Assembly (NCBI GenBank): GCA_003519585.1
Contig: DOWL01000162.1
Coordinates: forward strand, 1 to 8,776
DNA length: 8,776 bases
Source of the DNA: Nocardioides sp.
GTDB taxonomy: Bacteria > Actinomycetota > Actinomycetes > Propionibacteriales > Nocardioidaceae
Direction: 5' to 3'
A program made the position numbers and the translations under genes. Of this stretch, positions 1 to 4,787 are shown piece after piece. Numbering within the stretch: position 1 is the stretch's first letter; every line of letters begins with the position of its first letter. The notes under the pieces were generated by a model, which saw only the letters and a program-made list of their open reading frames with translations, ran no database searches and was not told the DNA's origin.

Positions 1-435
1 CGGCGGTCTCAACGCCACCCTGGTGGTCACCATGACCCTCGACTCGCTGATGGGTGGCCTCAAAGCAGCCCAACTCGACACCGGCCAGACCATCTCCGCC
101 TCCCTGGCCCGCCGGATGGCCTGCGAAGCGGGGATCATCCCCGCCGTCCTCGGCGGGAAGTCCGAGGTCCTCGACCTGGGTAGGTCACGCCGGTTCCACT
201 CCCGCGCCCAACGTATCGCCAAGCTCCTCACGGCCAGTGGCTGTCAGGTCGACGGCTGCGACGCCCACCCGGCTTGACCCACATGCACCACGCGATCGAA
301 TGGTCACTCGGCGGCCGCACCGACCTGGACAACACCATCATGATCTGCGCACCCCACCACGCCCGAGCACACGACCCGACCTACACACTCACCCCCATCC
401 CCGGCGACAAGTTCACCTTCCACCGACGCACGTGA
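1..435 (+). pseudogene. DUF222-HNH endonuclease (13E12 repeat family), 3' part, frameshifted
   Basis: The reading frame is open from the left edge (codons from base 2) and stops at the TGA at 275-277, just after a QVDGCDAHPA segment. This is the zinc-knuckle-like cysteine region that normally leads into the HNH fold. The next frame continues the protein without a gap: THMHHAIEWSLGGRTDLDN, then ICAPHHARAH, ending at the TGA at 433-435. Adding one base at about 275-276 (restoring a Trp codon) would rejoin the halves, so a one-base deletion is the simplest explanation. The HH, N and HH residues of the HNH motif all survive in the second frame. The upstream part matches the C-terminal half of DUF222. 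Proteins of this type are multicopy in actinobacteria (REP13E12 in Mycobacterium tuberculosis). Their role is poorly defined, though they are probable DNA endonucleases. Programmed frameshifting or an assembly error is possible but less likely than decay. The 5' end lies outside the window. Confidence 0.82.
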
Positions 436-484
436 GACCGGTTGCGACCACCGGCGGCGGTCGAGCAGGTGCCAATGTTGCGGC

Positions 485-598
485 GGTTTCGACACCGTCG
501 GCGCTGGCGCGCCTCCGGGCTCAACCACCGACCGGCGCTGGCGCGCCTCCGGGCTCAACCACCGACCGGCGCTGGCGCGCCTCCGGGCTCAACCACCG
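485..598. repeat. Interspersed actinobacterial repeat with 34-bp tandem expansion
   Basis: A 34-bp unit beginning GGCGCTGGCGCGCCTCCGGG and ending in CTCAACCACCGACC starts at 500, 534 and 568. The third copy is cut at 598, giving about 2.9 copies with no visible mismatches. Each copy contains the 8-bp palindrome GGCGCGCC (506-513, 540-547, 574-581). The block is preceded by GTTTCGACACCG (487-498). From recall of Nocardioides-like genomes, this gtttcga...ctcaaccaccg pattern resembles a family of short palindromic elements found between genes, often beside DUF222-HNH genes. The element sits 50 bases after the broken HNH gene. The internal repetition looks like slippage or unequal exchange within one element. 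No coding function is assigned. Confidence 0.85.
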
Positions 599-630
599 CA
601 CGACCGCGGCCACTCGCGCCGACGGCTCAG

Positions 631-909
631 CTACGCGTAGCGCTCTCGGCCGGCCCGGCCGCCGCCGACCCAGTGGCCGATGTCGAAGATGAAACCGAGG
701 ACCACGAAGGCCCAGCCCCAGCCGCTGACCTCGGTGATGGGGTTGTACGCCAGGACATAGAACAACGTCGCGTACGGGAAGAACAGCAGCCCCAGGAACG
801 GCACCAGGAAGCCACTGAATGCGCGGTCGACCAGGTTCGAGAAGATCCAGATCAGCGCGAGTGCCACCCGTGGTGCGAACCCGGCCAGCAGTGCGAGCAG
901 ACAGCCCAT
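631..909 (-). CDS. Small conserved membrane protein, 92 aa
   Basis: The start is the ATG at 907-909, preceded on the minus strand by AAAGGGGGACGACGC, which holds a strong GGGGGA ribosome-binding site at good spacing. The protein has three hydrophobic stretches, at about residues 3-24, 33-54 and 64-82. Between and around them are motifs such as FLVPFLGLLFFPYATLFYVL and GWGWAFVVLGFIFDIG. The tail is short and Arg-rich (GGGRAGRERYA). This predicts an integral membrane protein with three helices and little soluble mass. It resembles small uncharacterised membrane proteins common in actinobacteria. I do not recognise a named family and assign no function. It is divergent from the ArsR-type gene across a 130-base gap, so the two could share regulation, but no operator on its own side is evident. 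Confidence 0.78.
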   Translation of the reverse strand: MGCLLALLAGFAPRVALALIWIFSNLVDRAFSGFLVPFLGLLFFPYATLFYVLAYNPITEVSGWGWAFVVLGFIFDIGHWVGGGRAGRERYA

Positions 910-1004
910 GCGTCGTCCCCCTTTTGTCCGAGTGGATTGTGCAGGGTGGATCGGCTCGCCGTACTCACCCGTAGCGGACGATGCTTCCGCGCTCGAATGT
1001 ACCC

Positions 1005-1033
1005 TTGCGGTTACGTACCGTAATGGTTACATT
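1005..1033 (+). promoter_or_regulatory. Sigma-70-type promoter of the ArsR-SRPBCC operon
   Basis: TTGCGG (1005-1010) and TACATT (1028-1033) are separated by exactly 17 bases and match the -35 and -10 consensus well for a GC-rich genome. Initiation about 7 bases after the -10 would fall at 1040, the proposed GTG start, so the transcript would be leaderless. The region is also AT-richer than its surroundings. Confidence 0.6.
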
Positions 1034-1034
1034 A
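1011..1034. promoter_or_regulatory. Two overlapping palindromes, probable ArsR-type operator
   Basis: TTACG-TAC-CGTAA (1011-1023) and TAATG-GTTA-CATTA (1021-1034) are both perfect 5-bp inverted repeats and share the TAA at 1021-1023. GGTTAC also occurs as a direct repeat at 1009 and 1025, 16 bases apart. The pair fills the promoter spacer and covers the -10. A regulator bound here would block polymerase, which fits autorepression by the ArsR-type protein encoded immediately downstream. Confidence 0.55.
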
Positions 1035-1039
1035 GAGTC

Positions 1040-1357
1040 GTGGACGCCGTACTGCACGCTCTGGCTGACGAGAGCCGACGCACTGTTCTGGAGATTCTCC
1101 GCGAGCACCCGGCGAGTGCCGGAGAGCTGGCCGAGGCGCTCCCGATCGCGCGCCCAGGAGTGTCCCGGCACCTGAGGGTGCTGCGGGAAGCCGGGCTGGT
1201 CGACGTACGCCAGGACGCACAACGCCGGATCTACACGCTCCGACCGGAGGCGCTCGTCGAGGTCGACGAGTGGCTCGGTCAGTACCGCCGGCTCTGGGAG
1301 AACCGGCTGGATGCGTTGCACACCGAGATCGCACGAGGGAAGAAGGCACGACGATGA
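1040..1357 (+). CDS. ArsR-family winged-helix regulator, 105 aa
   Basis: The protein is a compact winged-helix DNA-binding domain. It opens with VLHALADESRRTVLEIL, followed by the helix-turn-helix at about residues 27-54 (ASAGELAEALPIARPGVSRHLRVLREAGLV). The wing is VRQDAQRRIYTL (56-67), and a charged C-terminal helix follows. It has no cysteines, so it is not a thiol metal sensor of the ArsR/SmtB kind. It belongs to the subgroup paired with SRPBCC/AHSA1 proteins. The frame is open further upstream to 908, but that extension crosses the promoter and reads as non-native. The GTG at 1040 matches where family members begin and coincides with the predicted transcription start. No Shine-Dalgarno sequence is visible, as expected for a leaderless mRNA. 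Its stop overlaps the start of the SRPBCC gene (ATGA). It is probably a repressor of its own operon; the ligand is unknown. Confidence 0.88.
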   Translation: MDAVLHALADESRRTVLEILREHPASAGELAEALPIARPGVSRHLRVLREAGLVDVRQDAQRRIYTLRPEALVEVDEWLGQYRRLWENRLDALHTEIARGKKARR

Positions 1358-1878
1358 CGACGAACGCGACCATGCGGACACTCGACGGGGACCGTGGGGC
1401 GGTCCGAGTGGAGGACGTCTACGACACCGGCATCGGCGACCTCTGGGATGCCTGTACGACGCCCGAGCGGGTGGCGCGCTGGCTCGCGCGGGTCGATGGC
1501 GAACTGCGCGTCGGCGGCACCGTTCAGCTCGTCTTCACGAGCAGTTGGACCGGCCCCGCCGTCATTGAGGTGTGCGACGCGCCGCACCACCTGCTACTCA
1601 CCACGGAGCCGGGCACCGACGACGAGGGGCAGATCGAGGCGTGGCTGACCGCGGAGGGCGACCAGACCAGGCTGGTGGTCGAGGAGCGCGGCCTGCCGAT
1701 CAGCCACCTGCCGTTCCATGCTTCCGGCTGGCGGGTCCATCTCGAGGATCTCGGGCGATCGCTGGAAGCCGGCGCGCCCGTCCATCCGGAGGGCTGGAGC
1801 TCGGATGCCGGCGCACCCAGCTGGAAGCGGCGCTGGGAGGAGCTCACCCCGACCTACCAGCAGGTGGAGATCGGTTGA
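1354..1878 (+). CDS. SRPBCC (AHSA1/START-like) protein, 174 aa
   Basis: The start is the ATG at 1354, which overlaps the ArsR stop as ATGA and is preceded by AGGGAAGAAGG. An in-frame GTG at 1270 lies inside the regulator gene and is rejected. The sequence follows the AHSA1/SRPBCC pattern. A first strand (VRVEDVYDTGIGDLWDACTT, about 18-36) leads to PERVARWLARVDGELRVGG, then a strand ending in LLLTTEP, then WLTAEGDQTRLVVEERGL. The closing helix is GWRVHLEDLGRSLEAG (about 125-140). This helix-grip fold encloses a hydrophobic pocket for small lipophilic ligands. The protein is predicted to be cytosolic, with no signal or membrane segment. Translational coupling to the ArsR-type gene suggests co-regulation and possibly sensing of the same compound. 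Neither ligand nor reaction can be read from the sequence. It has no Hsp90-cochaperone N-domain, so an activator role is not implied. Confidence 0.85.
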   Translation: MTTNATMRTLDGDRGAVRVEDVYDTGIGDLWDACTTPERVARWLARVDGELRVGGTVQLVFTSSWTGPAVIEVCDAPHHLLLTTEPGTDDEGQIEAWLTAEGDQTRLVVEERGLPISHLPFHASGWRVHLEDLGRSLEAGAPVHPEGWSSDAGAPSWKRRWEELTPTYQQVEIG

Positions 1879-1885
1879 TGTGCCC

Positions 1886-1923
1886 CGGTCATGGACCCCC
1901 GCGTGGTCGGGGGTCCATGACCG
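1886..1923. terminator. Perfect 15-bp hairpin between convergent genes
   Basis: CGGTCATGGACCCCC (1886-1900) and GGGGGTCCATGACCG (1909-1923) are exact reverse complements around the 8-base loop GCGTGGTC. The hairpin lies between the SRPBCC stop (1878) and the protease stop (1931). It could therefore end transcription from both sides. No T-run follows on either strand, which is common for actinobacterial terminators. Confidence 0.75.
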
Positions 1924-1930
1924 TGCGAGC

Positions 1931-2923
1931 TCAGGGGTTCTCGTCTCGGGCCTGACGCACGATCCGTCCGAGGTCCGAGCCGCCCGAGGCCCAGTTCTCG
2001 TTGCCGGACAGGAAGATCTCCCCTTCGGCGGAGACCACCGCGACGGCGTACGCGATCTGGGTGCCCCCCTCGTTCCACATGCCGAAGAACGGTGAGCCGG
2101 ACTGACCCGGTTTGACGTCGGCGTTGGTGGTCATCGCCCGGCCGGAGCCATAGTCGAACTCGTCCTCGTCGAGCCACACGCCGTTCTGGAAGGTGGGGAA
2201 CTGGGTGCCGAACGCGCCGTCCCCGGGGTAGCCGATCGTGGTCCAGAACCCTTCGTCGTCCCAGCCGCTGTCGTAGGTCTTGGTGCCGAACCACCCGAAC
2301 CGGTCGCCGAGCCGGTCGGCGAGGACGAGGACTGCGTAGTCCTCGTCGACCGTCGATGAGCTGGGGTTGCCGCTGATGTGGGTGAACGCGTAGGCGGCGG
2401 TGTCGAACGTCGTCGCCGCGGCCACGGTGCCCTGCAGGTGCACCTCGATCTTCTCGGCCGCATCGGTGCCCCAGTCCACGCAGTGGCTGGCGGTCAGCAC
2501 GTGTCGGGGCCCGATCAGCACCCCAGAGCCTCGGGCTCCGGCGGCCGTGGTGATCTTGCAGACGCAGCCCCACGGGTAGCTGAGGTCGTTGTACGCCGTG
2601 CGGTTGTCGGGGCCGACGATGTAGAGCGGGTTGAGCCGCTCCCCGCGGTGCCAGACCTCCGGCGGCGGAGTGAACCGCCGGCGCGCGGGCTTGGGCGACG
2701 TAGCGACCCAGGGCGGGCAGTAGCCGTCGTTGGTCACCGATTCGGCGGCGCGGTCGGACTTCGCACCCGCTGCTGCTGGTGCGGTCGCCCGCTCCACCCG
2801 GCGGATCGTGCGGGTTGGTACGGGGTCTGGCGCGTAACCGCGCAGCTCCTCGGGAATCTCCTGACGGGCCGGCTGGGGCTCGAGACGGAGCAGTTCGTCC
2901 CAGGACATCGGAAGGTCGGGCAT
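1931..2923 (-). CDS. V8/trypsin-like serine protease (S1B-like), 330 aa
   Basis: The ATG at 2921-2923 is chosen because GGAGG stands 8 bases ahead of it; an in-frame start at 3064 lacks support. Residues 1-100 form a Pro/Arg/Ala-rich leader without a hydrophobic signal peptide. The protease domain begins near IVGPDNRTAYNDLSYPWG (from residue 102), which resembles the mature N-terminus of glutamyl endopeptidases. The catalytic triad is His147 (LTASHC), Asp195 (DEDYAVLVL) and Ser275 (KPGQSGSPFF). GSGVLIGPRHVL before the His and IGYPGDGAFGTQF after the Asp are typical S1B features. Cysteines are C69, C120, C122 and C148. C148 follows the catalytic His, but the usual partner position near residue 132 is Gly. 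The leader is probably a propeptide removed on activation. Export is uncertain: secretion could be non-classical, or the enzyme may be intracellular. Substrate specificity cannot be assigned. A one-TM small protein and a GNAT gene lie upstream on the same strand. Confidence 0.88.
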   Translation of the reverse strand: MPDLPMSWDELLRLEPQPARQEIPEELRGYAPDPVPTRTIRRVERATAPAAAGAKSDRAAESVTNDGYCPPWVATSPKPARRRFTPPPEVWHRGERLNPLYIVGPDNRTAYNDLSYPWGCVCKITTAAGARGSGVLIGPRHVLTASHCVDWGTDAAEKIEVHLQGTVAAATTFDTAAYAFTHISGNPSSSTVDEDYAVLVLADRLGDRFGWFGTKTYDSGWDDEGFWTTIGYPGDGAFGTQFPTFQNGVWLDEDEFDYGSGRAMTTNADVKPGQSGSPFFGMWNEGGTQIAYAVAVVSAEGEIFLSGNENWASGGSDLGRIVRQARDENP

Positions 2924-3014
2924 GGTGGTACCTCCATGGGTCAGGCGCACCCTGTCGGTGGCGCTCACCCTCCGGACCCCGGTCGAGCTAGCCAGATACG
3001 TCCTTCTCTGGTCG

Positions 3015-3215
3015 TTACCAGCCGCCGCCGCGAGCGCCCCTGTTGACCCGTCGCTGGGCGTCACGCTGTTCGTGTGCGTCCAGGCTGCGCTGCCCGTCGG
3101 GGTCCAGCGGCTCGCGTTTCGTCCTGCCGAGGTCGCTGACCACCAGGACGAGATAACCGACGGCGACGGCAGCCACGAAGAGGACGCCTACGACGACCAC
3201 GATGGTGTGCAGCAT
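3015..3215 (-). CDS. Small single-pass membrane protein, 66 aa
   Basis: The ATG at 3213-3215 has GGAG seven bases upstream and is preferred over an in-frame GTG at 3227. Residues 3-27 (starting LHTIVVVVGVLFVAAVAVG) form one strongly hydrophobic helix. The rest is a polar, charged tail with many Arg, Asp and Gln residues (DLGRTKREPLDPDG, then DAHEQRDAQRRVNRG), probably on the cytoplasmic side by the positive-inside rule. No family is recognised. It lies 91 bases upstream of the protease on the same strand and 72 bases downstream of the GNAT stop, so co-transcription with either is possible. A membrane partner for the protease would be speculation. The hydrophobic run and ribosome-binding site make it more than a chance frame. 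Confidence 0.6.
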   Translation of the reverse strand: MLHTIVVVVGVLFVAAVAVGYLVLVVSDLGRTKREPLDPDGQRSLDAHEQRDAQRRVNRGARGGGW

Positions 3216-3241
3216 GGCGGGCTCCACTCATGGGGAGTGTT

Positions 3242-3256
3242 GGACCGCGGTGGTCC
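3242..3256. other. Short palindrome upstream of the small membrane protein gene
   Basis: GGACC-GCGGT-GGTCC is a perfect 5-bp inverted repeat with a 5-base centre. It lies between the GNAT stop (3288) and the small membrane gene start (3215). It could be an operator or a weak hairpin ending the GNAT transcript. No flanking promoter elements with good spacing were found, so the role is open. Confidence 0.3.
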
Positions 3257-3287
3257 GATCCAGAAAGCGTACGGCAGGTCGAGCTTG

Positions 3288-3815
3288 TCAGGGGCTGGTC
3301 GTCGGCATCCAGTACCGCCGCACCCGCAGTCCCTCGCCGTTCTCGACGATGGCCTCGAGCTCCCCACCGACCGACTCGATGGTCCGAGCGGACGCCAGGT
3401 TGCCTGCCAAGCAGGGAATCAGCACACGATCGAGGCCGAGAGCGAGGCGGGCTTCCTGGAGCATGCTCCGGGTGGCCCAGCTTGCCAACCCGCGGCGACG
3501 CGCTGAAGGCCGGACCCCGTACGCGATGTGACCGACGTCGTCGTCGTACAGGTGGCGTAGGACGATCGAACCCTGGAGACGCCCGTCCTCGAGGATCCAG
3601 CCCCACGTCGCATGACGCTCGTTCGGGCACGGCGTGCCGCGGGGATGGCTCAGCCGCGTGATGGCGTGCACGTAACCCGCGAACCACTGCGGAGACTCGA
3701 GGTTGTCACCCTCGGCGAGACCGAAGCCGTCCTCGTGGAGCCCGGGACCCCAATCCCGCGTGCAGTCGATGAACTTCTCGTGCAGGCCGGGTGCGGGCTG
3801 GACCAGCTCGAGCAT
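3288..3815 (-). CDS. GNAT-family N-acetyltransferase, 175 aa
   Basis: The ATG at 3813-3815 gives MLELVQPAPGLHEKF, which matches where relatives start. The open frame continues upstream to 4304, but that part is antisense to the DUF427 gene and is not credible protein. DWGPGLHEDGFGL (about 21-33) is typical of a GNAT subgroup with an N-terminal substrate-loop segment. GWILEDGRLQGSIVLRHLYDDDVGHIAYGVRP (about 72-103) is the central beta hairpin. The acetyl-CoA pyrophosphate loop is RRRGLASWATRSML (about 107-119). IPCLAGNLASARTIESVGGELE (about 133-154) is motif B, with the NxxSxRxIExxGG pattern as N-L-A-S-A-R-T-I-E. The acceptor substrate is unknown; small molecules or peptide amino groups are both possible. 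The start has little Shine-Dalgarno sequence. A TANNNT hexamer (TAGCTT, 3823-3828 on the minus strand) stands seven bases ahead, so a leaderless transcript is possible. Confidence 0.86.
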   Translation of the reverse strand: MLELVQPAPGLHEKFIDCTRDWGPGLHEDGFGLAEGDNLESPQWFAGYVHAITRLSHPRGTPCPNERHATWGWILEDGRLQGSIVLRHLYDDDVGHIAYGVRPSARRRGLASWATRSMLQEARLALGLDRVLIPCLAGNLASARTIESVGGELEAIVENGEGLRVRRYWMPTTSP

Positions 3816-3890
3816 GCAGAAGAAGCTACCTGTGCGAACCGACCCATCGACGCGGGTGGCGGCGCTGCTGCGCCAAGCGATGATGGGCAC

Positions 3891-4382
3891 GTGAGCGAAG
3901 ACGTCGATCGATCGGCAGCGGAATCCGTGTGGGACTACCCGCGACCGCCGATCGTGGTCCCTTCGGGTGAGCGCGTGGTCATCGAGCTGGATGGCGAGAT
4001 CGTGGTCGACACCCGGCGATCGCTCCGGGTGCTGGAGACCAGCCATCCGCCGGTCTACTACGTCCCCGGCAACGCCATCGTGCCAGGGTTGCTCACACCC
4101 ATCTCTGGGACGACGTGGTGTGAGTTCAAGGGAGCCGCCTCGTACTTCGACGTGGCCAGCCCGAGTGGTCGGCTCGTTGCTCGGGCGGCGTGGCACTACC
4201 CGGAACCCACCGACGGCTACGCAGCGCTCGTGGGGCACGTCGCCTTCTATCCCGGCCGGATGGATCGATGCACGGTCGACCAGGAGCCGGTCGTCGCCCA
4301 GCATGGCGATTTCTACGGCGGCTGGATCACCAGCAAGGTGACCGGGCCTTTCAAAGGGGGACCGGGAACCGATCGCTGGTAG
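3891..4382 (+). CDS. DUF427 domain protein, 163 aa
   Basis: The GTG at 3891 starts VSEDVDRSAAESVWDYPRPP, where SVWDYPRPP is the usual N-terminal motif of actinobacterial DUF427 proteins. The in-frame region upstream lies antisense to the GNAT gene and is rejected. The DUF427 core follows: ELDGEIVVDTRRSLRVLETS (about 32-51), PPVYYVP (53-59), TTWCEFKGAASYFDV (74-88), ARAAWHYPEPTDGY (97-110) and VGHVAFYPGRMD (114-125). The tail GGWITSKVTGPFKGGPGTDRW is also common in family members. The fold is a small beta-rich, presumably cytosolic protein of unproven biochemical function. No signal peptide or membrane helix is seen. It is divergent from the GNAT gene across 75 bases with no clear promoter. 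A hairpin directly at the stop separates it from the convergent SGNH remnant. Confidence 0.88.
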   Translation: MSEDVDRSAAESVWDYPRPPIVVPSGERVVIELDGEIVVDTRRSLRVLETSHPPVYYVPGNAIVPGLLTPISGTTWCEFKGAASYFDVASPSGRLVARAAWHYPEPTDGYAALVGHVAFYPGRMDRCTVDQEPVVAQHGDFYGGWITSKVTGPFKGGPGTDRW

Positions 4383-4401
4383 GCATGGCGAGCGCCATAC
4401 C
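4382..4401. terminator. Imperfect hairpin at the DUF427 stop
   Basis: GGCATGGC (4382-4389) pairs with GCCATACC (4394-4401) around the loop GAGC, with seven of eight pairs formed. It begins at the last base of the DUF427 stop codon and lies before the convergent SGNH remnant (stop at 4411). It is a plausible short, possibly bidirectional terminator without a T-tract. Confidence 0.45.
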
Positions 4402-4410
4402 CACAGTGTT

Positions 4411-4770
4411 CTAGATCGCCCTCATGATCAGGGGTCTGGTCAGTGCGGTCGTCACGTCCAGGGCGCGCCGATACAACCAGGGTGTCGCCTCGGTGGCGGC
4501 CCAGCGCAGCTCGCGCAGCAGGTTGCTCGGGTCGCCGTCGAGCTCGAGGGCGGGGCCTTCGAAGGCGAGCCCGCGGGTCGTGGTCGTGGAAGCGCACGGT
4601 CGCGAGCACTGCACCCTGCCGACTGAGTCGGTCGGCACAGAACAGCACATCGCTTCGGAACTCCTGGGCATCCCAGTCCGCGCGCAGGACGTCGTTGATG
4701 CCGACCACCAGACTTGCGAGATTGGGGTCGGTGGTCCAGAGCGATCGGGAGCTGGTGCGAGCACGCCTCA
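4411..4770 (-). pseudogene. SGNH/GDSL hydrolase remnant with central deletion
   Basis: Two frames carry pieces of one protein. The first reads DPNLASLVVGINDVLRADWD followed by LFCADRLSRQGAVLATVRFHDHD (about 4745 down to 4580). GIND is block III of the SGNH fold, whose Asn helps form the oxyanion hole. The next frame reads RGLAFEGPALELDGDPSN, then LLRELRWAATEATPWLYRRA, ending at the TAG at 4411-4413. That matches the C-terminal tail typical of actinobacterial SGNH hydrolases (ELRW...PWLxRR). The stretch between them, which should carry the DxxH catalytic block, is missing at about 4571-4585. The GDSL nucleophile block at the N-terminus is also absent. The product could not be an active esterase. 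It lies directly behind the MFS gene on the same strand, so it may still be transcribed by read-through. The upstream boundary is approximate. Confidence 0.7.
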
Positions 4771-4787
4771 GACCCTCAGTCGACGAG

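Noticed and set aside
500..598. CRISPR array
   Set aside because: Copies abut directly with no variable spacers, there are fewer than three, and no cas gene is present.
442..1023. Long plus-strand open frames across the repeat and antisense to the 92-aa membrane gene (also 54-692)
   Set aside because: Pro/Arg/Ala-rich low-complexity translation caused by high GC and the 34-bp repeat. The real signals lie on the HNH frames and the minus strand.
1270..1353. Upstream start for the SRPBCC gene
   Set aside because: It lies inside the ArsR-type gene in another frame. The ATGA overlap with a ribosome-binding site is the natural start.
3008..3021. CTGGT-CGTT-ACCAG hairpin at the end of the small membrane gene
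   Set aside because: Only five pairs, partly inside the coding end. Too weak to call a terminator or operator.
2924..3064. Longer N-terminus for the protease, starting at 3064
   Set aside because: It would overlap the end of the small membrane gene and lacks a ribosome-binding site, whereas GGAGG stands ahead of 2923. It would not add a signal peptide.
3816..4304. N-terminal extension of the GNAT frame
   Set aside because: It is antisense to the DUF427 gene. Family members start at the MLELV equivalent.
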